Origin: Chara braunii
Lineage: Eukaryota > Streptophyta > Charophyceae > Charales > Characeae
NCBI GenBank assembly: GCA_003427395.1
Contig: BFEA01000520.1
Location: 698,428 to 762,427, forward strand
Direction of reading: 5' to 3'
Length of the DNA stretch: 64,000 nucleotides
Numbering within the stretch: position 1 is the first letter of the stretch; every line of letters starts with the position of its first letter. The position numbers were made by a program, and so were the translations under genes. Below the pieces are notes generated by a model that searched no databases, had not been told where the DNA came from, and saw only the letters and a list, made by a program, of their open reading frames with translations. Below, piece by piece: positions 44,041 through 56,487 of this stretch.

Positions 44041-45339
44041 CGAATTCGGTCCGATCTGGGCCGTAGATGTCTTAGATCTAATGGCCCAGAGCGGACCATT
44101 TTCATTTTCGATTTGGGAGGCCCTATAGGCCTCAGAAAAATGGTGCGTCCCTCCCAGGGGTACATCATACCCGAAATCCCACCCCCGCAGGCCCAAAAGC
44201 CTTAAACTCCCGTTCACAGATTTTTCCACTAACCCGGACTTCGGGCCCAGCTCAGATGACCGGGGAAGTTGTCCGATCGGACATCCCGACCCCAAAAAGG
44301 GTCCCGGACGTCCGGGCTGGTAACCTAGAAAAAAAAACAAAATCTAAAGAAACCAACTAAAAAAAACAAAAAAGAAAAAACGGACTTACCTCCTCTCACG
44401 CCCAAGACTTCAACAGCTCTCAGCCCGTTGATACCAACGAGTGTTGAAGCTGAACAGACCCCGCTGTCCTATAGGGGAATGAATCCTCTACTGTAGCACG
44501 CCAATGTGTGGCCTATTCCGTGAGCCAGATTCAGACGGCCCTCCAAAAGTTGTTGACCGTTCCAAAACGAACGGGGGCAACTTCATAACACATACCAGAA
44601 GTGGAGGGCAGTGTATATTTCCATGCTCTAGTGGAAGATTCATTCGATTTTGTTCATCCTACCGATGTACCACGAGGCCAGGCGCAAAGTTGAAGACTTA
44701 CCTGTTGGCTGCTGCGTTGCTCCACGTCGTCACCAGGTAAGCCCCTCCCCCTCACTCTCTCACGCACATACCTGTAGTGCATGGCACCATCTTCTAGTGG
44801 TAGATTCATTCAATTTCCGTCCCCCTATCAATGGAAGTACCCTCTTTGCAGCCCGTTTCTCTAAAACAAACGAGCGTAGAGAGGAAGCTACCATTCGTAA
44901 AAACGAAAAAAGGGGGGGGATCTAAAAAGAAGAAGACGGCAAAAAAATCTAAAATAAAATCTAACAACAAATCCAAGAAAAAAATCAAAACAAGAAAGAA
45001 AAGAAAAACCTGTTTTCAAAACGAAACGGCTGCCCGATAAAACGAGCGTGTGCACTGTCCTTAACAAGTCTAACTCCCTGTCACTTCAAAGTGCGTCATC
45101 TGGCTTCACGTGGCTTTTCAACCACGTCTTCTAAAATGCAGACCCAAGTTCGATCCCCTCAGGGGATCAAAACAATTTGGACTATTCCTCGATTTATGTG
45201 TGTCGTCCTTGCGCAGGGGCCAAATCAATCTTGGCGCGACGGAATTCAGCCGCTCGATCTCAAAGATCGCACGACCGAAATTGGTCGCGCCCAACTGCCC
45301 TCTCCTACATGGCTTGCTCCAAAAGAAGTCAGCCCAGTG

Positions 45340-45391
45340 GTGCATGTCAGATTCGATCCCAGCATCTGCGGGGTGAGACTCTGATACGTTA
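45340..45391 (-). other. Possible tRNA-iMet-like primer-binding site in repeat C
   Basis: On the minus strand GTATCAGAGTCTCACC is followed ~20 bases on by GGGATCGAATCTGAC and CACCA. GTATCAGAG is the core of the usual plant initiator-Met primer site, and GGATCGAA resembles that tRNA's T arm. Copy 2 keeps it at ~54670-54718. If real, repeat C's long shared 3' part (to ~46020) is an LTR on the minus strand. The expected CA end is not clear. Confidence 0.3.
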
Positions 45392-46020
45392 ACCTACTTG
45401 GGTGGCTCCTACCACGAGAGTAATAGGAGCATCTCTTGTATGAGAAGAGCTTAGCCCGGCTACCTTGCCCGCTTATAGCATAGCAGGCATTGCCCGCTCC
45501 ATCCCTTAGCCTAGTTGGAATTACCTGCCTTGGTCGACCATTGAACTGGTCGCTATGCAAGGCTCGACAACGTCCAACCTAGCTAGGTGGACTACCTGGC
45601 CCCTAAACTGTCGATGCGGCTACGGGCCCCAGAAGGAGTCACATCCGGCGGCCCGAAAAACAAATAGGCTTCCTATTCCTCCTCCGTCGTAGCCCCATAT
45701 CAGGCGCGTTCGTTCTTTTTTGCCTACTCGGGCCCTGAATCGCATGGGTATTATTTTAGGTAGAATAGGTCTAGCTTTAGCGTTCCCACGTCCGGGTGCC
45801 TCTGCGGCCCTGCTAGAAACCGCCAACTACCGCCATTACTCCTGGATGCCACAGACGTCCAAATTAAGGTTCAAATAGTTTTAGTCTCTCGATCACAGAC
45901 TTAGTCTAAATAAACTTTTGGCAATCGTCGGTCTCATCAAGTCCCTCAATTTAACAAAAAATTAGGAAAGTATCTGACGTTTAAAATCCCCGGCAAATAC
46001 TCTTGTAAGGGTATTTGCCC

Positions 46021-46462
46021 TGACAGCATTCCCGGACCCCATTGAACGACGTCCCTGCTGTTCACCATTAAAATAAAAGGTCGGGATTCTTATGAACTTT
46101 CCATGTAAAAGCAATAAACACAATACACAATAATTTTAGAATTCGCTCGGAACTAAGCTGCAGCCTCCATCCCACTGGCAACCAATCAAGAATTTTTAGT
46201 ATCTTAGAATGGTACTGAAAGCCCTCCAACTAGTTCCAAACTGTATCCATTCGGTTGGTACTCACGTTTCATCTGGACAGAATCCAAATAAGTCAGGAAT
46301 AACCCCTGACGGGTCTTTCTAGATGTACCAACCTCTTGGAAGTTGTTCAGACAAAATGTGAATGACCCAAAAAGTCTTTATCTTAATCAAAATCACATCT
46401 TAACTAAATAAATAATTCACGTCGCAACTTTTATTTTCCATATAAGTCCTTGAAGAGTGCAC
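46021..46462. other. Unassigned AT-rich interval
   Basis: No frame or repeat I can identify. Copy 2 of repeat C has no counterpart here. Confidence 0.5.
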
Positions 46463-46995
46463 TGATCAAGACAGGTCTCCCTGTCGCAAGCAAACTCTTC
46501 AAAAGACAAAGGAGAACATCGATCAAGACAAATTTCATTGGCGCACACGAACTCCTCTATTTTAGAAGAAAACATTGATCAAGACGGTTACCCCCTTGCA
46601 GAAGAACTTTTCTCTAAATCAGAAGAAAATGTTGATCAAGACAGGTTTCTCTACCGCATACAAGCTCCTCTCTACTCCAAGTTGAGAGCAGAACGTTGAT
46701 TAGGACAGGTCGTCCTGCCGCAGACGAACTGCTCTCCCTAAATCTTTGAAAAGAAATTTGATCAAGATAGATTGCTCGGCCGCAAGTATACCCTTCAAAG
46801 ATCGAGGAGAACCCTGATCAAAGTAGGTTTCCCTGCCGCTGACGGACTCCTTTTCATTCCATTCTTGAAGAGAAGGTTGATTAAGACTGGTTGTCTCATC
46901 GCATACCTACTCCTCAAATTTCAACTAATAACCAAAATGAAGAAGAACGTTGTTTCAGACAGTTTGCCCTGTCACTGACGAACTCTTTATTGATC
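46463..46995. repeat. About 60-bp minisatellite, nine units
   Basis: Units begin GATCAAGACAGGT, then CCCTGCCGCA(G)ACGAACTCCT, and end AGAAGAACGTT-like. Starts are at 46463, 46521, 46577, 46634, 46698, 46760, 46816, 46879 and ~46951. Units differ by up to a third, so this is an old array. Confidence 0.88.
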
Positions 46996-48000
46996 TGAGT
47001 TGCGACATGAAATTAGTATAGCAAAATTTACTATATTTTATATCATGTCAAATGTTGTTAACATTTTTGTGATATGCATCAAGGAGTGGTGTCATCCTCT
47101 TCAAGGGATAACATCTCGGCATCAAAACCCACCATATTCCGTTCGATTTCGGTATTTTAAATACTCACCAATTTATCAGTATGAATAGGGTAACTTAACC
47201 CTTACTGAGTCTGATATGAGTTACCAGCTCACCTTCTTTCCTAGCAAGACGAACTCGGTAAAAACAATCGAGCTTTGGTGGTAAATCCAAACCCAATGTT
47301 TTTAACAGTAACTTCCTAGGTCACCATCAAAATTGATGACCACCTTCCAAATTTTCATCCCTTTCAGTGATAGTATAGTTTTCCTTCCTTAAACCATATA
47401 CGATTCGGATCACAACATCTCACTATGGACCAAGAGTATAACTGCGACGCAGGCCTCACTATCACCTATCGAGCTCACAGTTTTATCACAAAAGCATCGT
47501 GGAATGAAAACAAACAAGATCTCAAAGCTATAATGTTAAATATATAACTCAAATACATATTTGGATAAAGAAGATTTTAAAAACTCACATATAAATCTAT
47601 TGATTGCCTTATGGTTATCACACTCATAAGGTTAGTACGTCACCATCGCGACCAAAAGTTACGTTGATCTATAGAGAAATCACATATTTCTGCTTTTGTC
47701 CACGATGGCAAATGCAATAACAAAATGTAACAATTTGAGTCATAAATCAAAATGTAGATCAAGATTTTTATTGAATATACTTTTGTAGACGTTTCAAACA
47801 CTGTTACACAAAGAATACCAAATATAGTAAAATTCAACAAACTTAGATCAAGATAATTATAAAATGGTCTGACACAAATTCTGTTTATGAGAGGATGAAA
47901 ATATAGAAAGTCATTATCCCTCAGAAAACTACAAAGTTTCGTAAAAAACTCAAACCAGAAATTAAACAACTTATTTTTCGTCCACTTTCGACCCCTTAAA
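46996..48000. other. Unassigned AT-rich interval
   Basis: I see no gene or repeat. It may be the decayed interior of E3, since gag-like pieces on the minus strand start immediately to the right. Confidence 0.4.
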
Positions 48001-49830
48001 CATACTTAATGTATGTCCAACTTCACCACATCTTGTACACACCATGTTCTTTTAATACTCTTTCCTCCTCTTCGCTCACTGCCCTTGTCGACCTCGAGAC
48101 ACTAACTTGGAACACTCCTTCTCGTGAGCAGCTGGCGTCGAGAGGTCATTTAAACAAACTTTCCTACTTTTGTTACTTAAAAACATGTCGATCCAACATT
48201 GGTTGTTCGCTTCCTTGTTTTTCTCGTTGATGCAAATGGCATAAGCCCTTCTAAATGTCTTTCATCATCCTTCTCACTTCTGAGAGCATTAAAATGAGGG
48301 AGGAATCCTTTTTCCTTGTATTATTTTGGCATTTCCCTCTAGACTGTAACACATGAAGTTGCAGACGAAGGACATGATCAAAGTTCCTGTTGCTGAAATT
48401 TGAACGGATCCTCCCCCAATCTGATTTGTTGGTTACGCCACGAATAAGCTCATGTTACTCTACTTCAAAAAAAATTGAGAGGAAAATAAGACCTTTTTGT
48501 TTATCCATTAATCCCTGTATTTGACAAGCAGTTCTTTCATAGTCAAGAAGAAACTGCTCTTCTACTAGGTACACATCTCGCATGACATTCTTCAAATCCT
48601 CGAATGTTGTCAACTTATCCCCGAACCAAAACTTTTCTAACATGGCGTCTCAAAACTCCGACCATGTTAATGCTTCAACTATTTTCCGTACGACATCCAC
48701 AATATATTTTTCAGTATATCTCAGAACTCATCGGAACATTTTATGATCATCCTAGTTATGGAAAGAAGCAAGTTCCTCAAATTTCTCAAGAAAATTGGAA
48801 ACAAAATTATCATTGAAAATACGGATTTTTATTTTTGGTAAATATTATCTCTCTGTATCCCTCTGCTCGAGGACATGAACTATCCTTTGGAGATTCGATC
48901 TATCTCAATGACCACTTTCGCTTCCACTTGATGCTTCCATTTGTTCTAGCCATAACAAAAAACTGGGTGCAATGTCAGTCTAAATGTATACAATCCTATT
49001 CGATTTCTTAATCCTACGTCACATTCTCTTAAATATTACATCTCTAATACTCCCATTATCCCCTTCTACTGGGATAATCGGGGATTCTATCTAGTCAAAC
49101 CAGACTTCTTCCTCATTTCTACTAACGATACTATTTTCAACATTCAATTTGAAGCGTCTATAATTTTTTATACCATGACCTTTTATAGCACAATAAACAC
49201 ATTTCAAATATTTATAGTAATTTAAAGCTCGTCTCCTCTTTTCCTTTCTACTTAACTGTTTCCCTTGTGCACGAGTTGGCGACTTGATATTCAAACTGGT
49301 CGGAACATCTTCCCGAGATTCACATGTTCTGATGTTTTGAACTCCCCTGTCCCGACGACTGGTTCCTTAACCTCCGTAAACCAAGTTACACCCAATTCTT
49401 TCAACCTTAGTGAGCTTATGATGACATTTTAACTGATCGTTCTCACTACCGAAATCTCCTTGCTTTCTCTTCCCTTTCTTATCTCCGCTTTCTGGTGACT
49501 CGGAAACTTAGCAATCATTAGTCTCTCGAAACTATTCAAAATTTTCGCTTCAGAGATCAATTTTGCTACCTCACCACGCACGTCTATATACACCCATAAC
49601 ATCACTTTTTTCAACATCATCTGCTCACTTTACTCACGAGTAGCAGCCAATTGCTTGAAAGTTGAAAAAAATTGTACAACATTATCTCCCTTGAAAATCG
49701 GCACATCAATCTTAGGAGTTGTAGTTGCTTTTTCAATTTTTTCCCCGAGCGTAACTTTTTCATTCTGGCCCCAAAATCGTTATTGAGCCTGTCACCTTCT
49801 GTCATCTCGCTATGCGAAGATTAACCTGCA
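48001..49830 (-). pseudogene. gag: Gag remnants of E3
   Basis: The frame near 49800-49640 reads KIDVPIFKGDNVVQFFSTF, a capsid-start-like motif. Then 49620-49429 (EVAKLISEAKILNSFERL) follows, and 49294-49091 holds a degenerate knuckle CVYCAIKGHGIKNYRRF in which the last Cys is lost. Further left, 48643-48455 (FEDLKNVMRDVYLVEEQF) is capsid-like again, and CTRCGEVGHTLSMF at ~48045-48003 is a second degenerate knuckle. Two knuckles suggest two overlapping gag remnants or a duplication. Confidence 0.55.
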
Positions 49831-50132
49831 AGCGATATGGCGTACAGGTACGAAGCCGAAATGACTCGTAAGCCCTATCAAATATCAACCTACAAAATCG
49901 CGGTCAAATATTTCTACCGTTTCATCGAGGTGAGCAGAAGATGATCAATTCATACCCTGTTCTCTAAGTGAGTACCGCTAATAAATGAAGAAAGAGTTAA
50001 CTATCTATTACAAGTAGGTTTGATAATGGTTCGTCATCATGCCTATTTTCAAAAGATGTTCGTTTGACATCAAGATAATTTTAAAAAATACCCGAGTGTA
50101 GTTCCACTTGGGACAACGGTAGGTAGTCGTTA

Positions 50133-50150
50133 TCCCCGGCAACGACGCCA
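50133..50150 (-). promoter_or_regulatory. tRNA-Asp primer-binding site of E3
   Basis: The minus strand reads TGGCGTCGTTGCCGGGGA, which differs by one base from TGGCGCCGTTGCCGGGGA, the complement of the plant tRNA-Asp 3' end. It lies two bases inside an LTR-like CGACA end. Confidence 0.85.
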
Positions 50151-50152
50151 CC

Positions 50153-50724
50153 TGTCGAGCGCATCGACTCCCTCCTTTTTACAAAATGAGGGAATCATCC
50201 CGACCATGTCATGCAAGAGTTAAAACAAAAAAAAATTGAAACAACTTGGAAATAGTGCATAATAACCCCGCGAACCGCCTAGGCGGACGTGGTCTCGTCG
50301 TCTTTTCGTAGCTCTAGCCGGGTGCGCCAACTATATTTTCCGCGGTCCCCTATGACAGGACAGGTTATCGCGGGGCAGAACTTACCTTCTTTAAGGGGTT
50401 GTCACCACCCTTAGAGGCGTATCCCTACCGAGCTACTGACCCACATGAGAAACTTTTGAAATGCAATCGCAAAGGTAGATCAAGGGAGGGTGTTCGCTCA
50501 TTTGCTGTAGTATAAATACGGTTGGTTAACGCGAAGCGAACCCGAGCATCGTCCGTTCCTTAGAGCGTCGATCTCCTAAGTACGAAACTTGCGGCGGTCG
50601 ACTAGGACGATCTCAACCAAGCGTGAAACCACAATTCAATCTTAGTCCCCTTAGACACTAGTCAAAAGAAAGTCATAACATCCACACATATAATTTCATC
50701 GAAAGGAGTCGACCATAGTCGACA
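50153..50724 (-). repeat. Candidate 5' LTR of E3 (572 bp)
   Basis: Bounded by TGTCGA and TCGACA, 6-bp perfect inverted tips, with the tRNA-Asp site beside the inner edge. The outer edge is inferred only from the tip match, because no second copy lies in the window. Confidence 0.45.
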
Positions 50725-52406
50725 GAAATATATATCAAATATGAAATGATAACTGGGAGAATCCAAATCATCATTTGATACATCCAATAACACGATATTA
50801 AAATAAAATCCAACCACCCCGGGTCGAACTCCACAAAACAATCATACAACCGCCAACGAGGAGTCGGCTACCGACAATAGCATTGATGCAACCGACAAGG
50901 TAATCGGCTGCCTTAGTTTTGACTTGATGAGACATGTCACCAAAGTCATTCATTCAACCCTACAATAGACCTAAAATTAGGCACACATGCTTTTCTCCAT
51001 ACGTTTCTGATTTCCTTGGATGACAAACTGTTTTGCAAATGATTATGATCAGGTGCATTACTTAAAGTATCGCATGTCTCTCCCTCTAGGAAGTGGTCTG
51101 CAGTACTCCTCCTCCTCGCCCGAGCACAAGACTCGGATCTCAGAAGTCGGGTCGTCTCCACCGAATCGGCGAAGTACCCCCCCATAGAACGGTTCACAAT
51201 GGGTCGATAACGGAGCCGGCTCCTGAGGCAACGAACCCCCGCCCCAAATACTTCCTGGAGAAAGATAATACATCTACTGCAAGTAACTTTCAATTATTTT
51301 CATTTCTCATAAGTTCAAGGTAACTTGGACGAAAAGACATCAAAGGAGATAAATAATGACAATCATTTAGACAGGTATAGGTAGATAAGGTCAATCGGGA
51401 TAGAAAGGGTCAATCCTCAGAAAAAGACTAAGTCCATTTGACCTCATCTGATTTATTTCAATTGAAATCATTTTATGGTGCACACAGAATGGAAATTTTT
51501 CAAGACATCGAATCCTTTTTGATATACGGGCAAGTGAGAAGTAAAGGGAAAACAATCATTTTTTTCTTCCTCAAATAGGCATAATCAATCTCCTTTAGAA
51601 GCATTTTTCTACCTACCTGCACATCACACAAAAAAAACAAGTTCAAAAGAAACCAGTACAATTACATACCCAGGTCAGACTTTTTCATTCATATGCATGA
51701 CTCGCACAACTTTCCTCTACTTTTTCTTTCGAACATTCAAAATAAATAGGGTCAAGCAAAGTGTGGGTTCAAACATGTGTGAAGGGAAACCTGAGTCACT
51801 CAACTGACCTTCAGTGATGTTTGAATCGGCTCACTCAAGAAAGTCGAGTAATATGTCAATCAAATAAAAGATATCTGCTTTTGAAGTCCAAAATATACGG
51901 CCTACAACTCCACCAGTTGTGGCCTCCCAATTGGATGATGGTTCACGCATTCTCTCAAGTTTTCAAATAGGCAGAGGTTGAGCCAAAAAAAAAAAAAAAA
52001 ACAGCGAGATAGCTCTCCAGGAGGGTGTTTCCACAAATGAATTTTTACTTGGTCCCAATGTCTCAAACTGACCTCTTCTTAGACCGGTCCTAACGTCCCA
52101 GGTTGTCCCAACATGGTTCCAACTGCATTTTACCCACCAAGAATACTCCCCAACCAACTGCAAGACCACGCTGCCTCCAATCACCACGTCCGCTTAAAAT
52201 AACCACCACAACTGTTCATGCCAAAACAATATTGACCCTTAAGTTGCTTCAGCACTCAAAACCGCTCGCACTGCACGCCATAAAGAAAATAAAGGTGACC
52301 TTGGCTAAAAACCACATGTGTCGCGAGCCCCAATGACTATTGTCGCATGTACTCACTCCACTTTCTCTTCATGCCGCCAGTCCACGCACCACTTCCGCAT
52401 GATCCC
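50725..52406. other. Unassigned interval
   Basis: Mostly AT-rich. A few frames of 70-115 codons occur on both strands (e.g. 51293-50946 minus) without recognisable motifs. An A-run lies at ~51986-52001. It separates E3 from repeat C copy 2. Confidence 0.45.
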
Positions 52407-55375
52407 AACCGTGCACCAGCACTTGTACCACGTCTAGACCACAAAGGACCATTCAATTTTTACGTGTCCTGCAAATACGACCCCAAAAATATAACGGCGA
52501 AGTCTCTAGTCATGGCGTCGTCAAAGCCGATCGCTTAGTCACACCATCCTCTAATCACCAAAAAAATTGTTGTCGCCACGTCGTAATATAGGTAGGACAA
52601 CCCCAGTGAAAGTGCTGCTGCCGCCATGCCAAAAAAAATGGCAGCACTTCCCCACTACAAATGTCGCTGCCGCCGTGCCAAAAAAATGGCACCACTTCCC
52701 CTTAGAAAGGCCTTGATGTCGCCGCACCGTCGGGCAGCATCTCCCTACTGAAAGTGTTGTTGTTGTAACCTTACGGCTGCAGCACCTGCGAGACGCACAG
52801 CGCACGCACAAGGATGGGGCAAAAGAGCTCCCAGCCCTCAGCTATGGTTGCCTTCCTTCTCCTCCTCCAACTCTTTGCAGACCTTCACTCTCCTCCACCA
52901 GCAAACCACCATTCCACCATCAGCATCTCCCTTCCACCAACACCAGCACTCAAACGCAGCAGGAAGCTAGCACTCAAGAGTGAAAGCTTCTGCAGCACTC
53001 CCACATTTGTGAGGCTGCTGGGTGGAATGTTTGCTCTTATAGCCTGTCAATGGCTCTGGCAGTTGCTCTGCCCTCAGCTAGAATTCGTAGCTGGTCTTAG
53101 CCCTTGATATGAGTTGGGATCAAGGGTCAAAAATCTTGATGTTCCCCTATGGGAACCAAGATCCTGGATACCTTGAAGCATCTGGCCTTTCTCCTCGGCC
53201 ACATGCTTCTGAAAATGGTAATATTCAGTCATTTGCTGCAACATATTCAAAGTGAATAGTTACAGTTTTTTCCTCCTACTAGAACCTTCCACCCCCTACA
53301 TCAATGCCACGCCCGCGGCCACATACATGGCTGTTCCTTTTTTATTTCTTTTCTTTTCTTTTATTCCCTTGTTCCCCCCTTCATTTCCCTGTGCAGGGGG
53401 CAACTCATCGTTCAAAACGAACGACCGTCCCCTCCTCTCAGTCATTTCACATAGTCGAACTAGAGTCAAGCTCAACAAGTTCTTCATTCTCCCCTCCTGC
53501 ATCCGTATCTGCCACATTCGGAGCACTGGATTCAGGTGCTTCACCGAATGGTTGTAACCTCTTTCAAAAACGAATGAGCACACTTTTTCATAAACAATTA
53601 TTCAAAAAAAAAAAAAAAAACCAAAATTTGAAGAAACTAACTAAGAAAAACAAAAAACAAAAAACGGATTTACTTCCCCTCATGCCCAAGGCTTCAACAG
53701 CTCTCAGCCCATTGGTACCAACGAGTGTTGAAGCTAAACAGACCCTGCTACCCTATAGGGGAATCCCCTGCTCCAGCGCGCCTGAGTCTGGCATATTCCG
53801 CGCGCCAGATATAAGCGGCCCTCCAAAAGTTGTTGCCCGTTCCAAAACAAACGGGAACAACTTCATAACACATACCAGAAGAGGGGAGCAGTGTATATTT
53901 TTATGCTGTATTCATTCAATTTTGCTCATCCTATCGATGTACCACGAGGCCAAGTGCAACGTTGAAAACTTACGTGTTGGTCGCTGCGTTGCTCCTCGTC
54001 ATCGCCAGGTAAGGCCCTCCCCCTCACTCTCTCTCACACATACCTGTAGTGCATAACGCCATGTTCTAGTGGTAGATTCATTCAATTTCCCTCCCCATAT
54101 CGATGAAAGTACCCTCTCTGCAACCCGTTTCTCTAAAACAAATGGGCATAGAGAGGAAGCTATCGATCGTAAAAACGAAAAGGGGGGGGGATCTAAAAAA
54201 AAGAAGAAGATAAAAATTCTAAAATAAAATCTAACAACAAATCCAAGAAAAAAAATCAAATAAAAATAAAGAAAAGAAAAACCTGTTTTTAAAACGAACA
54301 GGCACCTGCACTGTCCTTTGAGAGGTATAACTCCCTATCACTTCAAAGTGCGCCATCTGGCACTTCTAGTGTTAGTTTTTTCTTTTTTTTTTCCTTTTTC
54401 ATTTGGCTTAGGCCAACAACATATGGTTTCACGTGGCTTTTCAGCCGCGTCTTCTAAGATGCAGACCCGAGCTCGATCACCTTGGGGGATTGAAAAATTT
54501 TGGACTATTCCTCGATTTATGCGTGTCATCCTTGCGCAGGGGTCAAATCAATCTCGGCGCGGCTGATTTAAGTCGCGCGATCTTGAACATCGCACGACCA
54601 AAATTGGTCACGCCCAACTGCCCTCACCTAAGTGGCTTGCTCCAAAAGGAGTCAACCCAATGGTGCATGTCAGATTAAATCCCCGCATCTGTGGGGTGAG
54701 ACTCTGATACGTTTACCTACTGGCTTGGCTCCTACTACTAGAGTAGTGGAGGCTAGGAGCATCTCTTCTATAAGAAGAGCGTAGCCCGACTACCTTACCC
54801 ACTTATAGCATTGCAGGCACCCCCCGCTCCAGCCCTTAGCCTGGCTAGAATTGCATACCTTCACCGACCATTGAACTGGCCGTTGTGCAAGGCTTGACAA
54901 CGTCCAACCTAGCTAGGTGGACTACCTGGCCCCTAAACCGTTGATGAGGCTACGGGCCTTGGACGGAGTCAAATCCCGCAGCCTGAAAAAAAAATAGGCT
55001 TCCTATTCCTCCCGCGTCGCTGCCCCATACCCAGCGCGATCATTATTTTTCGCCTACTCAGGTCATGAATCGTGTGGCTATTATTTTAGGTAGAATAGGT
55101 CTAGCTTTAGCGTTCCCACGTCCTCGTGCATCTGCGGCCCTGCTAGAAACCGCCAACTACCGCCATTACTCCGGACGCCGCAAGCGTCCGAACTAAGGTT
55201 CAAAAAGTTTTAGTATCGTGGTCATAGACTTAGTCTAAATAAACTTATGGTAGACGTTTGTCTCATAAAGTCCCTCAATAAACTTATGGTAGACGTTTGT
55301 CTCATAAAGTCCCTCAACTAAACAAAATAGCAGGACAGTGTTCGACGTTTAAAATCCTCGGCAAATACCCTTATC
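52407..55375. repeat. Repeat C, copy 2 (lacks insertion D)
   Basis: A direct-orientation duplicate of 40398-46020 without 41637-44328, so it shows the empty site of D (~53600-53620, an A-rich stretch). It diverges from copy 1 beyond ~55375. No protein-coding frame is supported. Confidence 0.85.
55238..55315. repeat. 39-bp perfect tandem duplication in repeat C copy 2
   Basis: AATAAACTTATGGTAGACGT and the following 19 bases occur twice in a row (55238-55276, 55277-55315). Copy 1 has the unit once (~45908). A recent replication-slip type event. Confidence 0.9.
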
Positions 55376-56444
55376 ATGTTATGTGGCCCGACACCGGCAT
55401 ATCTACCTCTACTTTGTGTGGTACCGGTGTCGGAGGGCGGGGTGTCCCGACCCTCCTTTGTGAGCCAAAGTCCCTAATCTGGTACCGGTGCTTCGGACAT
55501 GTAGTGGCTTGGTCTGTTGTCTAAACTCCACAGTAACGCTGAGATACCAGGGTGGTGCCTTGGAACGGATCGGCCTGTAGCTGCTTGCCCTCTGCAAACA
55601 AGTGCGCCACAGGGCTTTCCATTGGTCCACGCAGGCTCGGCGCCCTGTTGTACAGCAGAGCACTACCGGCCTGTGATCGTGGTAGCCGTCGGGTTCGCCT
55701 TGGGACGCAAAGACAGAAGGACAGGCGCGGCTTTTTCTACTGCGCGCCTAGTGTCCCTCTGCCAGGTTATGGGTTAGGTGTTTGGAGCGGTGGTCGTTCT
55801 CAAAGAAAAGGGGGTTAAGCAAAGGAAGCAAGAAAGAAAATGAAATGTTAAAAGGAAAAATGAAAAGAAAGTTGGGGGTCTAATCTGCGCGACTGAACTG
55901 TCAGCCTTAATTCGGGGAAATCTGACAGCCTCTAGTTGCGCTGTCATTACGTTTTCATTCTTTTCCTTATTATTGTTATTATTATTATTATTGATATTAT
56001 TACTTGATTTCCCTTTTCATGCGATTAGTCGGACTCGGTTTTCGAATCGGCCTGTCATCTCGAGGTGTCGGTGGATCAAGCTTGAAACTTGACCGTCATC
56101 TGGTGGTACAGATTGGCTCAACTCTTCGCTGTTTTCCCTGCGCCGGGTCTGTCCGACTGGGGTTTTGCACGTTAGTACCTCAAAAGAGGGGCGACCCGCG
56201 GCCGCATTGGTAGGAGGTTTATCACCCCTGTGGGATGTCATAAGCCCCCTCCTTGCCATTGAACACGGGTACCCGAAAAGGATAGGCCGATGGTTCATTC
56301 CAGAGGGAAGGGAGCCTCGGTCAGTGTTCCGTTATGGGACCACCGCGCTAAGCATAGCAGTATTTTCACGCAAAGGCTGGCCCACGACAGTTGTCATACT
56401 GCTGTTGAATTTCCCCGTTGTCTGTTGGTTCTAATTTTTTCCTC

Positions 56445-56487
56445 CCAATAAAGTATTTTCTTTATTTTTATTAATAGACTTTATTGG
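56445..56487. promoter_or_regulatory. AATAAA hairpin (right LTR)
   Basis: Arms CCAATAAAGT and ACTTTATTGG are identical to those of the left LTR hairpin at 10781-10823. Each strand shows an AATAAA. Confidence 0.4.

Larger units (their letters stand above)
41637..44328. mobile_element. Insertion D, palindrome-rich non-coding element with short TIRs
   Basis: The segment starts CTAGGCTACCAG and ends CTGGTAACCTAG, a 12-bp inverted pair with one mismatch, and is missing from repeat C copy 2. Both subterminal regions are dense in TCCGG palindromes. The middle holds poly(G) (41844-41917 and 41928-41966), two diverged AATC-repeat palindromes (~41990-42165, ~42975-43200) and GA/GAC-rich simple sequence. 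There is no transposase. Flanks are A-rich, so a target duplication cannot be fixed. Best guess: a non-autonomous DNA transposon or foldback element. Confidence 0.65.
40398..46020. repeat. Repeat C, copy 1 (interrupted by insertion D)
   Basis: 40398-41636 matches ~52407-53600, and 44329-46020 matches ~53620-55375, both in direct orientation. The 41637-44328 segment is absent from copy 2. Shared landmarks are the minisatellite with TGCCAAAAAAAATGGCA, GGTTCCCCTATGGGAACC, repeated AAAACGAACGG motifs and a CCTAGCTAGGTGGAC palindrome. There is no convincing protein, so it is probably a non-autonomous element or the edge of one. Confidence 0.85.
48001..50724 (-). mobile_element. Decayed start of a third LTR element (E3)
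   Basis: Reading leftward: LTR candidate (50724-50153), tRNA-Asp primer-binding site (50150-50133), then gag remnants to ~48000. No RT or integrase is visible, and its 3' LTR was not found. The body seems truncated or too decayed to follow. Confidence 0.6.
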
